Source: an uncultured Eubacteriales bacterium
GTDB taxonomy: Bacteria > Bacillota > Clostridia > Oscillospirales > Acutalibacteraceae
Direction: 5' to 3'
Length of the DNA stretch: 61,839 nucleotides
Assembly (NCBI GenBank): GCA_948537335.1
Contig: CAOUJG010000006.1
Coordinates: forward strand, 1 to 61,839
The notes under the pieces were generated by a model. The model did no database searches. It worked only from the letters and a program-made list of their open reading frames with translations, and was not told the DNA's origin. Each line of letters starts with the position of its first letter. Position 1 is the first letter of the stretch. Positions 22,834 to 32,748 of this stretch are shown here, in pieces. The translations under genes and the position numbers were made by a program.

Positions 22834-24282
22834 TTGAAAAATGTTGGAGAGAGCCTCTGCGCACCTAAGTTTGAGGAGTATTTTGGTTTAATAAAAAATT
22901 TGTTGCATCAAAGAGTCAATTTTCGGACTCCGCGGGCTTTTGTGCGCACTTATGGTTGCCAACAAAACGTTTCGGATTCCGAAAAAATAAACGGAATGCT
23001 GTTGGCCATGGGCTTCGAACTTGCTCAAGGTTGCGAAGACGCCGATATTATTGTTTTTAACACGTGTGCCGTGCGCGAAAATGCCGAGGATCGGGTTTTT
23101 GGCAATGTGGGAGCTTTAAAGGCTTTAAAAAAGAGGAATCCTGGGCTGATTATTGCTTTGTGCGGCTGCATGACGGAGCAGGCGCACGTTGTGGAGAGGT
23201 TGAAGCAGAGCTTTCCTTTTGTTGACCTAGTTTTGGGGACTAATTCGCTTGAGAGATTCCCGGAGCTAATTTATAAAATTTTGACCGAGAAAAAACATAT
23301 TTGGCCGAGCAAGACCGAATGTGATACTTACAGTACGGACGCAAATGCTAGTGATGCTCAAGTTTACGAAGGCTTGCCGATTGAGCGCGCTAGCAAAATA
23401 AAGGCCTTTTTGCCGATAATGTATGGCTGCGATAATTTTTGCTCTTATTGCGTTGTTCCGCACGTGCGCGGAAGAGAGAAAAGCCGCAGTGCAGAGGCGA
23501 TTTGCGAGGAGTTTTCTCAGCTTATTGGCAGCGGATATAAAGAGGTTACTCTTTTGGGGCAAAACGTGAATTCTTATGGGAAAAATCTAGATGAACGCGT
23601 AGATTTTGCGCAGCTTTTACGGCGATTGGATCGCACTCCGGGGGACTATTGGCTGCGGTTCATGACTTCTCACCCTAAGGACGCGACGCCGAAATTAATC
23701 AACGTTATGGCCGCGGGCGAGCATATTTGTCACCACTTGCACTTGCCATTTCAGGCCGGCAGTGACCGGGTTTTAAAGCTAATGAACCGTGGGTATACTC
23801 GGCAGGGGTACCTTGAGATTATCTCTTACGCGAAGGCCAAGATGCCGGACGTTTGCCTGACGAGCGACGTTATTGTGGGCTTTCCGGGCGAGCGGTATGA
23901 GGATTTTTGCGAAACTTTAAGCCTTATAAAAGAAGTTGGCTTTACATCGCTGTTTACCTTTATTTATTCTAAACGAAGCGGTACTCCGGCGGCTGAGATG
24001 GATGATCCTATTTCTGAAAAAGAAAAATCTGCGTGGTTTCGCGAGCTTTTGGAGGTTCAAAATGAGATAACCACCAGGCAATGTCAAAAGTACGATGGCG
24101 AAGTTGTGAAGGTTTTGATTGAAGGCAAGTCGACCAAAAAAGGCTCTTTAACAGCGCGAACGCAAGGGAACATGATTGTTGATATTGCTGGGGAAGAGGA
24201 CTTAGTTGGCAAGTTTGCGATGGTTAAGGTTACGGGGGTTAAAAATTGGTTTTTGACAGGAGAAATAACCGCGGTTTTATAG
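22834..24282 (+). CDS. miaB: tRNA-2-methylthio-N6-dimethylallyladenosine synthase MiaB
   Basis: MiaB adds the methylthio group to i6A37 made by MiaA, which is encoded 5 kb downstream. N-terminal cluster cysteines are 42, 78 and 112; radical SAM cysteines are 199, 203 and 206 (GCDNFCSYC). The YGCQQNVSDSE start and the C-terminal TRAM domain fit. The frame is open to 22801, but GGGGGA with a 7-base gap points to the TTG at 22834 (482 residues). It is followed at once by mutS. Confidence 0.95.
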   Translation: MKNVGESLCAPKFEEYFGLIKNLLHQRVNFRTPRAFVRTYGCQQNVSDSEKINGMLLAMGFELAQGCEDADIIVFNTCAVRENAEDRVFGNVGALKALKKRNPGLIIALCGCMTEQAHVVERLKQSFPFVDLVLGTNSLERFPELIYKILTEKKHIWPSKTECDTYSTDANASDAQVYEGLPIERASKIKAFLPIMYGCDNFCSYCVVPHVRGREKSRSAEAICEEFSQLIGSGYKEVTLLGQNVNSYGKNLDERVDFAQLLRRLDRTPGDYWLRFMTSHPKDATPKLINVMAAGEHICHHLHLPFQAGSDRVLKLMNRGYTRQGYLEIISYAKAKMPDVCLTSDVIVGFPGERYEDFCETLSLIKEVGFTSLFTFIYSKRSGTPAAEMDDPISEKEKSAWFRELLEVQNEITTRQCQKYDGEVVKVLIEGKSTKKGSLTARTQGNMIVDIAGEEDLVGKFAMVKVTGVKNWFLTGEITAVL

Positions 24283-24308
24283 GCTTTATGACGAGAGGGG
24301 GCTTTGAA

Positions 24309-26942
24309 ATGGCCGAATTATCGCCAATGATGCGACAATATTTTGACTTGAAAGAACGATGTAAGGGCTCGATACTGTTTTTTAGATTAGGCGATTTTTA
24401 TGAGATGTTCTTTGACGACGCTATTTTGGTGTCGAAAGAACTGGAATTAACGCTGACTGGGCGCGACTGTGGCTTGGAGGAACGAGCCCCTATGTGCGGC
24501 GTGCCTTACCATAGCTGCGAGGGTTATATTGCTCGGCTGGTTGATAAAGGTTATAAAATTGCCATTTGCGATCAATTGGGGGATCCTTCTGCTAAGGGGC
24601 TTGTGCGGCGCGACATTACGAGGGTTATTACACCTGGGACGGTTATCGAAGGCGCCATGCTTGACGAATCTAAAAACAACTATATTTGCTCGATTTACAT
24701 TGACGAGATTAATATTGGGATTTGCTTTTGCGACGTTTCTACGGGCGACCTTTTGGCGACGCTGCTTTTTGGCGTGGATGTTTATCGGCAGGCAGTTAAC
24801 GAGCTCTCTAAATTTAGCCCGCGAGAGATAATTGTTAGCGGCAATGTGGAGAAGTTTAAGGATTTTAAGCAGTTTGTGAGCGATAAACTTAAAAGTACGG
24901 TTGAGATTAAGCCGCTGGCAACGAGTTTGGACGTTTGCAAACAGACGGTGCTTTTGCAGTTTGAGCCGCGCTCTTTGAATGACCTTAAGCTAAGCGGCAA
25001 AAACGAGACTATTGCGGCTTTGGCGGTTTTGTTTGATTATTTGAAAGAGACGCAAAAAAACGGGTTGGAGCGGATAAACACTTTGGATGTCTACTCCGAA
25101 AGCCAGTTTATGCGGTTGGACTTGACTACGCGCCGCAACTTAGAGCTGATTGAAACCATGCGTAACAAAGAAAAACGGGGTTCGCTCCTTTGGGTGCTGG
25201 ACAAGACCAAAACCGCGATGGGTAAGCGGCTCATAAAGACTTATATTGAGCAGCCTTTGGTTAATGTTGCTGCAATTTTGAGGCGGCAGACGGCTGTGGA
25301 GGAGATTTGCTCTGACGTTGTGCTAATGGACAACCTAAAGAGCGAACTTAGCGGTGTGCATGACCTTGAGCGCTTGATGACTCGGATTGTTTATGGTTCG
25401 GCCAATGCGCGCGAACTTCGCTCTTTGTGCTATGCTACTTCTAAGCTTCCGGCCGTTAAAGAGGTGCTTTCTCGGGCAAAATCGGAACTGCTTGTTGAAG
25501 TAAATGATGACATTGACGCTTTGACGGACATTAACGCCTTGATTGATGCTGCTATTGTGGAGGAACCGCCGATCTCGGTAAAAGAGGGTGGCATCATAAA
25601 GCATGGATATAACGGCGAGATTGATCTTTTGCGCGGTGATATGTCAAGCGGCAAAGATATAATGGCGGAGTTGGAGATTAAGGAAAAGACAAAGACCGGC
25701 ATACCGAAGCTTAAGATTGGGTATAATCGTGTTTTTGGCTATTTTATTGAGGTTTCGAACTCTTTTAAGGATAAAGTTCCGAGCGAATACATACGTAAGC
25801 AGACGCTCTCTAACTGCGAGAGGTACATCACAACGGAGCTAAAGGAACTTGAGGGGCGTGTGCTTGGCGCCAAGGATCGGGCTATTCAGCTGGAATATGA
25901 GTTGTTTTGCAAGATTCGTGAGCAGGTTGCGGGCAATTTGAACCGAGTCCAAAAGACGGCAAAGGCTATTGCTTTGCTGGATGTTTTGCTGTCTTTTGCG
26001 ACAACTTCGTACGAAAACCGCTTTGTTAAGCCTGTTGTTAACAATAGCGACAAAATTATTTTGAAAGATTCTCGCCACCCGGTGGTTGAGGCCTTGATGA
26101 AGGATTCTTTGTTTGTGCCAAACGACGTTACTTTGGACACGGGCGAGAACATGATTTCGGTGATTACGGGCCCCAATATGGCGGGCAAATCCACATATAT
26201 GCGGCAGGTGGCAATTATCGCTTTGATGGCGCAGATTGGCTGCTTTGTGCCGGCATCTTATGCTGAAATTGGCGTGGTTGAGAGCATCTTTACTCGCGTT
26301 GGCGCTTCGGACGATTTGGCGAGCGGGCAGTCGACGTTTATGATTGAAATGATGGAAGTTGCGCAGATTATGAACTTTGCGAACGCAAACAGCCTGATTA
26401 TTCTTGACGAAATCGGGAGGGGGACTTCTACGTTTGATGGCATGAGCATTGCGCGCGCGGTGATTGAGTTTATTGCTGATCGCAGCAAACTAGGTGCGAA
26501 GACTCTTTTTGCAACGCATTACCACGAACTGATTGAGCTTGAGAACTTGCTGCCGAGCGTTAAGAATTATAATATAGCCGTCAAGAAGCGCGGGGACGAC
26601 ATTACGTTTTTGAGGAGGATTGTGCGCGGCGGCACGGACGATAGTTTTGGCATAGAGGTGGCGAAGTTGGCCGGTGTGCCGGGGTGGATCATCGATAGGG
26701 CCAAGGTGATTTTGAAGGAGATTGAGAACGGAAATATTGCCACTAATATAAAGATTGCCAGCGAAAGTAGCAGCGGCGCAGAGGATAGTTTGTTTGAGCA
26801 AGGAGAAATTAACGAAGACGCTGCTAAATCTGGCGAAAAAGAGGTTATTAAGAAGCTTTCAAACTTGGACGTCAACACGCTCACGCCGCTTGAGGCCATG
26901 GCACAGCTGTTTGAGCTTGTTAATTTGCTTAAGAAAGGCTGA
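24309..26942 (+). CDS. mutS: DNA mismatch repair protein MutS
   Basis: MutS recognises mismatches as a dimer. The 877 residues show the mismatch-contacting FYE at 30-32 (GDFYEMFFDD), the lever and clamp domains, Walker A GPNMAGKST near 621, Walker B IILDEIGRGTSTFDG and the helix-turn-helix end. The start at 24309 is behind GAGAGGGGG; earlier ATGs in frame at 24288 and upstream overlap miaB. It is in an operon with miaB, mutL and miaA. Confidence 0.97.
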   Translation: MAELSPMMRQYFDLKERCKGSILFFRLGDFYEMFFDDAILVSKELELTLTGRDCGLEERAPMCGVPYHSCEGYIARLVDKGYKIAICDQLGDPSAKGLVRRDITRVITPGTVIEGAMLDESKNNYICSIYIDEINIGICFCDVSTGDLLATLLFGVDVYRQAVNELSKFSPREIIVSGNVEKFKDFKQFVSDKLKSTVEIKPLATSLDVCKQTVLLQFEPRSLNDLKLSGKNETIAALAVLFDYLKETQKNGLERINTLDVYSESQFMRLDLTTRRNLELIETMRNKEKRGSLLWVLDKTKTAMGKRLIKTYIEQPLVNVAAILRRQTAVEEICSDVVLMDNLKSELSGVHDLERLMTRIVYGSANARELRSLCYATSKLPAVKEVLSRAKSELLVEVNDDIDALTDINALIDAAIVEEPPISVKEGGIIKHGYNGEIDLLRGDMSSGKDIMAELEIKEKTKTGIPKLKIGYNRVFGYFIEVSNSFKDKVPSEYIRKQTLSNCERYITTELKELEGRVLGAKDRAIQLEYELFCKIREQVAGNLNRVQKTAKAIALLDVLLSFATTSYENRFVKPVVNNSDKIILKDSRHPVVEALMKDSLFVPNDVTLDTGENMISVITGPNMAGKSTYMRQVAIIALMAQIGCFVPASYAEIGVVESIFTRVGASDDLASGQSTFMIEMMEVAQIMNFANANSLIILDEIGRGTSTFDGMSIARAVIEFIADRSKLGAKTLFATHYHELIELENLLPSVKNYNIAVKKRGDDITFLRRIVRGGTDDSFGIEVAKLAGVPGWIIDRAKVILKEIENGNIATNIKIASESSSGAEDSLFEQGEINEDAAKSGEKEVIKKLSNLDVNTLTPLEAMAQLFELVNLLKKG

Positions 26943-26970
26943 CTTACTGTTTTTGTAGAGGAAGATAATC

Positions 26971-28992
26971 ATGGGGAAGATAAATGTTTTGGACAAACAC
27001 ATTGCCGAGTTGATCGCGGCGGGCGAGGTTGTGGAGCGGCCGAGCTCAGTAATAAAGGAGCTTGTGGAGAATTCAATTGACGCTGGCGCTAAAAATGTTA
27101 CGATAGAGATCAAAAACGGCGGTGTGTCGTATATGCGCATCAGCGACGATGGCTGCGGAATCGAAAAAGATGACATAAGAAATGCGTTTTTGCGCAATGC
27201 GACGAGCAAAATTAGGGTTGAAGATGACCTTAACAATATTGCTACTTTGGGGTTTCGCGGGGAGGCGCTTTTTTCTGTCTGCGCGGTTTCGCGGGTCGAG
27301 GTTATGACTCGGCCGAAGGAACAGGAGATCGGTATGCACTACAAAATTGAAGGCGGGGCGGAGGTTCTGTTTGAAGAATGTGGCTGCTCTGCCGGCACGA
27401 CGATAATTGTGCGGGATTTGTTTTATAATACCCCCGCTAGAATGAAGTTTTTGAAAAAAGATAGTTCCGAAGGCTTGGCGATTGAGAAAATTTTGGATAG
27501 GGTCGCGCTTTCGCACCCTGAAATTGTCTTTAAATTTATAAAAGAGGGCAAGCTGCAGCTCAACACGCCGGGAGACGGCAAGGTCGACTCTGCCATTTAC
27601 GCTGTTTATGGCAAGGAGTTTTTTACTTCGCTGATGCCGATGGACTATACGCTTGGCGGCATAAAGGTGAGCGGGTTTATTAGCAAGCCGACTTCGCCGC
27701 GGGCCTCTAGGAACATGCAGCATTTTTTTATAAATGGCCGCTATGTTAAGAGCAAGACTGCGATGGTGGCGCTGGAGGAGGCTTTTAAGGGCTCGATTAT
27801 GGTTCAAAAGTTCCCGGCTTGCGTTATGTATATTGACCTGCCCTTCGATAGCATCGACGTTAACGTGCATCCTTCTAAGGTGGAGATCCGGTTTGTCGAC
27901 GAGCGTCCGATTTTTGACGCTATATATCACGGCGTGAAAACGGCGCTAATTAACAACGGTAGCCCTGCGCTTTTGCGTAGTGAGAAGGCTCCTGCGCCGG
28001 AGGTTCAAGCTGCAAAGAATATCGATAAAAGCAAGATGATTAACGGTGTGAACAATCTATTTAAGATGATTGATTTTTCGGCTAAAGCGGATAAGGCGGC
28101 CAATTTTAAAGCGCCGGTTTTGGATAAATTCAGCACAGGAGATGTTGCTGAACGTGAGAACGAGGGTGAAGCTGATTTTCCAGAGGTTTATGTTCCAAAG
28201 AAATCCGAAAATGTTTACCTTAAAAAGCCAGATTTAAAGAGCGAAACGGCTTGCAACATTTTGAATATTAAAGAGGGTGCTTCGAAGGCTAAAAATAGCG
28301 CGAATGCGAATACTGGGCCGGCCGAGGGCATTTCTCTTTCGTCTTTTATTGATGAGAGCGCGCTTGACAAAATTTTTCCTATTGATAACGCAAAAGCTGA
28401 GCAGATTGCCTTGGTTCCGGATAATTTTGACGTTAAAATTGTGGGCGAGATTTTTAGCACGTACATTGTTGTTGAGAAAAACGCCGATGAGGTGGTGTTA
28501 ATCGACAAACATGCGGCGCATGAGAGGATGATCTTTGAGGAGCTTACATCCGAAAAAGACGCGCCGCTGTCGCAGTTATTCTTGGAGCCAGTTGTTGTGT
28601 CTTTGAGCAAAGGCGAGTACGCCGCCATTCTTGACAATATTAGCTTGTTCGTTAACGCTGGCTTCGAGCTTGACGATTTTGGAAACGGTGCGATTATCGT
28701 TCGGGCGGCGCCGAGCTATCTTGACAACGTTGACATTAGCGACATTGTCACGCAGATGGCGAATTATATTTTGGAGCACAGGAAGGATGTTCGCAGCGAC
28801 TATGTTGAGTGGCTGTACGAAAACATCGCATGCCGTGCGGCGATTAAGGCCGGCAAAATGGCAAAACCGCAAGAGATGCAGGCTTTGGTTAAACGGATAA
28901 TCAAAGAGGACCCCAGGTTTTGCCCGCATGGAAGGCCGATTGCTGTTACTGTTAAGCGGCGAGAGATCGAAAAAAGATTTGGTCGGGTGTGA
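26971..28992 (+). CDS. mutL: DNA mismatch repair protein MutL
   Basis: The 673 residues have the GHKL ATPase (ELVENSIDAGA, DDGCGIEKDD, TLGFRGEALFS) and a C-terminal dimerisation domain with the endonuclease motif DKHAAHERMIFEE plus the ACRAAIKAG and CPHGRPI metal motifs. It is therefore the nicking type, as in organisms without MutH. A middle linker (about 330-470) is poorly conserved. The ATG is behind AGAGGAAG. It overlaps the miaA GTG start. Confidence 0.97.
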   Translation: MGKINVLDKHIAELIAAGEVVERPSSVIKELVENSIDAGAKNVTIEIKNGGVSYMRISDDGCGIEKDDIRNAFLRNATSKIRVEDDLNNIATLGFRGEALFSVCAVSRVEVMTRPKEQEIGMHYKIEGGAEVLFEECGCSAGTTIIVRDLFYNTPARMKFLKKDSSEGLAIEKILDRVALSHPEIVFKFIKEGKLQLNTPGDGKVDSAIYAVYGKEFFTSLMPMDYTLGGIKVSGFISKPTSPRASRNMQHFFINGRYVKSKTAMVALEEAFKGSIMVQKFPACVMYIDLPFDSIDVNVHPSKVEIRFVDERPIFDAIYHGVKTALINNGSPALLRSEKAPAPEVQAAKNIDKSKMINGVNNLFKMIDFSAKADKAANFKAPVLDKFSTGDVAERENEGEADFPEVYVPKKSENVYLKKPDLKSETACNILNIKEGASKAKNSANANTGPAEGISLSSFIDESALDKIFPIDNAKAEQIALVPDNFDVKIVGEIFSTYIVVEKNADEVVLIDKHAAHERMIFEELTSEKDAPLSQLFLEPVVVSLSKGEYAAILDNISLFVNAGFELDDFGNGAIIVRAAPSYLDNVDISDIVTQMANYILEHRKDVRSDYVEWLYENIACRAAIKAGKMAKPQEMQALVKRIIKEDPRFCPHGRPIAVTVKRREIEKRFGRV

Positions 28993-29954
28993 GTGAAATT
29001 ACGAATAGTGCTGGTATTTCTAAAAAAGAAAAAATGAATGTTGTGGCCATTGTGGGCCCGACGGCTTGCGGCAAGACGAAAATAGCGATTGAGCTTGCCA
29101 AGTTGGTTGATGGAGAGATCGTATCTGCGGATTCCATGCAGATTTACAAAGGTATGGACATCGGCACGGCGAAGCCGACTGCTGCTGAGATGGGCGAAGT
29201 ACCGCACCATTTGGTTGATTTTTTGGGCACTGACAAAGAATTTAGCGTAGCGGATTACGTAAAAATGGCGAAGGAAAGCATACTTGAGATAACAGATCGG
29301 GGGAAATTGCCATTTATTGTTGGCGGAACGGGACTTTACGTGAGCTCCTTACTGAATAATGTTAACTTTGCTGAGCAAAAACCGGATCTGGAATTACGGA
29401 AAAGTTTGGTGAAAAAGTTAGAGACCGAAGGAGCGGCCTCTTTGCTAGCAGAGCTGGCTTCTTTTGATGAAGAAATGGCTAAAAAGCTGCACCCGAACGA
29501 CACTCTTAGGATTATTCGTGCGATTGAAATTTATAAAACAACTGGAATTACTATGACAGAGCATATTGAGCGCTCTAAAAATGAGGAGCCGCCGTATAAT
29601 CCGGTGATTTTGAGTTTAACCTACCGAAATAGAGAGCTTTTGTACGACCAGATAAACAAGCGGGTAGACAAAATGCTCGATGCGGGGCTAATTGACGAAG
29701 CGCGGCGGGTTTTGGCCTCTGACTGCAGCAAAACCGCGATGAACGCTATTTGCTACAAAGAATTGGCACCTTACATAAATGGCCAATGCGATTTGAGCGC
29801 GGCGGCTGAAAATTTAAAACAGCAAACACGAAGATACGCCAAGCGGCAGCTCACTTGGTTTAGAAAAGATGCCCGAGTAAACTGGGTTTTTATTGATGAT
29901 TACTCTGACTTTGAAGAACTGCTGCGGGTTTGCGCGGGAATCATAAAATTTTAA
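28989..29954 (+). CDS. miaA: tRNA dimethylallyltransferase MiaA
   Basis: MiaA transfers dimethylallyl to A37 of UNN-decoding tRNAs, making the MiaB substrate. The P-loop GPTACGKTK, VSADSMQIYKGMDIGTAKPT and the C-terminal RRYAKRQLTWFRKD are characteristic. The frame starts with GTG overlapping the mutL stop (GTGA), giving 321 residues; an ATG at 29034 would give a shorter, also complete protein, and I cannot decide between them. Coupling to mutL favours the GTG. Confidence 0.95.
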   Translation: MSEITNSAGISKKEKMNVVAIVGPTACGKTKIAIELAKLVDGEIVSADSMQIYKGMDIGTAKPTAAEMGEVPHHLVDFLGTDKEFSVADYVKMAKESILEITDRGKLPFIVGGTGLYVSSLLNNVNFAEQKPDLELRKSLVKKLETEGAASLLAELASFDEEMAKKLHPNDTLRIIRAIEIYKTTGITMTEHIERSKNEEPPYNPVILSLTYRNRELLYDQINKRVDKMLDAGLIDEARRVLASDCSKTAMNAICYKELAPYINGQCDLSAAAENLKQQTRRYAKRQLTWFRKDARVNWVFIDDYSDFEELLRVCAGIIKF

Positions 29955-29969
29955 AAAGCGTTAATTTTG

Positions 29970-29978
29970 TGATATAAT
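29970..29978 (+). promoter_or_regulatory. Extended -10 promoter before the HlyD-like gene
   Basis: TGATATAAT, same extended -10 as at 21123-21131, with a weak -35. It lies 50 bases upstream of the ATG. Confidence 0.45.
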
Positions 29979-30028
29979 ACTATAAATGTTGGGTAAAAAG
30001 TTTAATTTAAAACGACTTTTGGAGCGAA

Positions 30029-31327
30029 ATGATGGGGAAAGTTGCTAAGAAAATTGTATGGACTTTTTTTGTTGGGATGATTCTGGTTTATGGGTCGTAC
30101 CATGTGTTTGCTATGCTTTTCCCGAGCGTGAAGACCGAGGTTGCGCACATTGCGCGGGTTTATGACGCTATTGACGCCGATGGCTATATTATTCGGGACG
30201 AGCGGGTTATTCCGGACGATTTGTCTGGCTTTATAAGTTTTTGCTTGAGCGATGCGGATAAAATTGAGAAGGATGGCGTTATTGCGCGGGTTTATAGTTC
30301 TGAAAGCCAAGGAATTTTACATAAAAAGGCCGAAGAGCTTGAAAAGGAAATTGCGAGACTTGAAAACCTCAAAAATTTTGGTTTTGCGCTCTCCTCAAAC
30401 CCCGCTTCGATCGACCAGCAGTCTTATTTGGAGTTTAACAGCTTTATTAAAAATGTGAATAATTGTGAGTTTAATGCATTGCTCAAACATCGCGATAATA
30501 TTTTTTATTTGCTAAATGAGCGCCAGATTGCCAGCGGGCAGGACTTGAGTTTAGATGAAAAAATTTCTGGTTTGAAGAATGAGCTAAATAAATTGAGCTT
30601 GCAGGAGAATAGTAGTGCTATTAAGAAGATTTTGGCACAGCATTCGGGCTATTTTATGGGGACTGTGGACGGCTTTGAGGATGCTTTTAATTACGACAGC
30701 GTGAAAAATATAACCGCAGAGCAGGTTAAAGCCTTGCTAAATGAGAGCTCTGCTCTTGCGCAGAGTAGGACTCAGAATGCCGCTAAATTGGTGGTTAATT
30801 CGAACTGGTTTGTTGTTTGCGCTTTAAAACGGACGGATGCTTTGCAACTTAGTTTGGATCAATACGTGGAGCTGGTTATGCCGCTTGCTAGCGCAGAAAA
30901 AATAAGGGCCAAGGTTGTTGCTATTAATCAATCGGGCGAGAATTCTGAATCGGCCGTCGTTTTTCAGTGCGACTATATTGACAAGAACACTTTGTCTATT
31001 CGCAATGAGCCCATTAAGATTAATATTTCGGAGTATCGGGGGCTCTCGGTTAGCAAGAGCGCTGTGCACGAAAAGACTTTGAGCCGGACTATTGCTGACG
31101 AAGCGACGGGGCAAGAAAAGGTTGTGCAAAAGGCTGTTAAGGGCGTTTATGTGCGGCGCGGCAAGCAGCTTGCTTTTAGGGAGATTGACATTATTTTTTC
31201 TGGCGACGATTTTGTTATTTGCAGTTTGGATGCGGATAAATCTAAACTTTTTTCCGAAAATACTATTAAAGAGTACGATGAGGTTGTTGTGAAGGGCCGC
31301 GACCTTTATGATGGTAAATTTGTTTAA
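30029..31327 (+). CDS. HlyD-like membrane-anchored periplasmic-adaptor type protein
   Basis: The 432-residue protein has one N-terminal membrane helix (about 9-30), a biotinyl-lipoyl-like beta region (DGYIIRDERVI), a helical hairpin predicted from charged heptads near 95-115, and a second beta part with a LVMPLASAEKIRAKV motif. Similar proteins are regularly found just upstream of sepF in Clostridia. It has no transporter partner here, so a wall or division role is possible. ATG behind GGAG. The HlyD-like assignment is moderate. Confidence 0.75.
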   Translation: MMGKVAKKIVWTFFVGMILVYGSYHVFAMLFPSVKTEVAHIARVYDAIDADGYIIRDERVIPDDLSGFISFCLSDADKIEKDGVIARVYSSESQGILHKKAEELEKEIARLENLKNFGFALSSNPASIDQQSYLEFNSFIKNVNNCEFNALLKHRDNIFYLLNERQIASGQDLSLDEKISGLKNELNKLSLQENSSAIKKILAQHSGYFMGTVDGFEDAFNYDSVKNITAEQVKALLNESSALAQSRTQNAAKLVVNSNWFVVCALKRTDALQLSLDQYVELVMPLASAEKIRAKVVAINQSGENSESAVVFQCDYIDKNTLSIRNEPIKINISEYRGLSVSKSAVHEKTLSRTIADEATGQEKVVQKAVKGVYVRRGKQLAFREIDIIFSGDDFVICSLDADKSKLFSENTIKEYDEVVVKGRDLYDGKFV

Positions 31328-31399
31328 GTTTTTCTTTTTCGTTACTATAAAATTACCAAAAAAATTTTGGACGTTTTCATAAAATGCAACGTTTATTTG

Positions 31400-31428
31400 T
31401 TGACATTGAGGAAAAAATTGTTCATAAT
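31400..31428 (+). promoter_or_regulatory. Promoter of sepF-divIVA
   Basis: TTGACA, 17-bp spacer, CATAAT, about 110 bases before sepF. Confidence 0.7.
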
Positions 31429-31537
31429 ATTATTAATTGGGTTTGCGCCTTTATTTTATGTGAACCTTTTTGCCTTTTGAATTCCGATTTTTTCTAAATT
31501 GGAATTTAATTATAAAAAATTTTGGGAGGCTAAAATT

Positions 31538-31993
31538 ATGCCAGGATTAGTACAAAAATTTAAGGAAATGTTAACCCCGCCAGAAGACGAATTTGAGTAT
31601 GATTATGAACAAGACAGTTTTGAAAGTTGGACTAATAAAAAGAACGAACAAAAAAATTCATCAACACGCGCCAGTGCTCAAAATAATAAGGTTGTAAATA
31701 TCCATGCTACGGCTCAACTTCAGGTGGTTTTGTTTAAACCGGAGCGCTTTGGCGAGGATACTCGCGCTATTGCGGACGAACTCATTAAAATGCATACTGT
31801 TGTTTTGAATCTTGAAAACACTGACAGGGACGAAGCTCGCCGGATTCTTGACTTTTTGAGCGGCGTTGCTTATGCTAACAGCGGCCAGATTAAGAAGGTG
31901 GCCACTAGCACTTATATCATTACGCCTTATAACGTTGGTTTGACTGGGGACGATCTTTTGGATGAACTCGAGAATAACGGCGTTTATTTTTAA
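31538..31993 (+). CDS. sepF: Cell division protein SepF
   Basis: SepF links FtsZ to the membrane. The 151 residues show an N-terminal amphipathic helix (MPGLVQKFKEML), an acidic/Gln linker, and the SepF core (VVLFKPERFGEDTRAIADEL, then LDFLSGVAYANSGQIKKVATSTYIITP). The ATG is spaced 9 bases from GGGAGG; a longer frame to 31499 lacks an SD. divIVA follows after 30 bases. Confidence 0.95.
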   Translation: MPGLVQKFKEMLTPPEDEFEYDYEQDSFESWTNKKNEQKNSSTRASAQNNKVVNIHATAQLQVVLFKPERFGEDTRAIADELIKMHTVVLNLENTDRDEARRILDFLSGVAYANSGQIKKVATSTYIITPYNVGLTGDDLLDELENNGVYF

Positions 31994-32023
31994 TGAATTT
32001 TGCACAGCGTTGGAGGAATTTTT

Positions 32024-32692
32024 ATGTTGACTGTTAATGATATTAAGGACGTCAAATTTGGTAAATCGGGCTTTGGCGGCTACAAGGCCGAGGATGTTGA
32101 TAATTTTTTGGATGAGGTTCAGATCTCTTACGAAAAGCTTCAGAAGGAGGTTTTGGACCTGACTGAGAAAATTAAAATTTTGGCCGATAGGGTGGGGCAA
32201 TACCGCGAAGATGAAGATAGTGTTAAAACTGCTTTGGTGAGTGCTCAGAAGCTGTCTACGGCGGCTATTGCGGACGCCAAGAAAGAGGCTGACGCTATTA
32301 TTGCTGACGCTAGGCTTCGTGCGGACCAGATATTAAATAGCATAAACGGCGATGTGTTGCGGCAGAAAGAGACTTTAGCCAGCATGAAGAAGGCCGTTAA
32401 GGACTTTCGCTCTAATATTTTGTCTTTGTACAAGGAGCACTTGAAGTTGGTGAACTCCTTTAACGCAGAAGATCGTCTGCCCGCCGATTTTAACTCTAAA
32501 AATAACGCTAGTGCCGCTAATAAGCCTGCTGCTAAAAATGAGACTGCTATAAATAACGAAAAAGTTGTTGAGCCACCTGTGCCTACAGTTGAGGCCGCTG
32601 CAGAGGATCCGAGTGCTGAGATGCCGGGTTCGAGTAAATTTGCGGATTTGCAATTTGGCGAAGATTACAGTATTAGCGAGCCTGTTAAATGA
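32024..32692 (+). CDS. divIVA: DivIVA family cell division/polarity protein
   Basis: The first 60 residues (MLTVNDIKDVKFGKSGFGGY, then KAEDVDNFLDEV) are the DivIVA membrane-binding domain, followed by two coiled-coil stretches to about 150 and a disordered Ala/Pro/Glu-rich tail. It senses negative membrane curvature at septa and poles. The ATG is behind GGAGG; in-frame codons upstream to 32000 are not supported. 222 residues. It is between sepF and ileS, as usual in this group. Confidence 0.94.
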   Translation: MLTVNDIKDVKFGKSGFGGYKAEDVDNFLDEVQISYEKLQKEVLDLTEKIKILADRVGQYREDEDSVKTALVSAQKLSTAAIADAKKEADAIIADARLRADQILNSINGDVLRQKETLASMKKAVKDFRSNILSLYKEHLKLVNSFNAEDRLPADFNSKNNASAANKPAAKNETAINNEKVVEPPVPTVEAAAEDPSAEMPGSSKFADLQFGEDYSISEPVK

Positions 32693-32748
32693 GTGAGAAT
32701 TGGCCAAAGTTGAATATGTGTGAGAATTTTTGAGGAGAGTTGTTATAG

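Noticed and set aside
27073..27930. 285-residue minus-strand ORF inside mutL
   Set aside because: It is antisense to the conserved MutL ATPase domain and has no family features.
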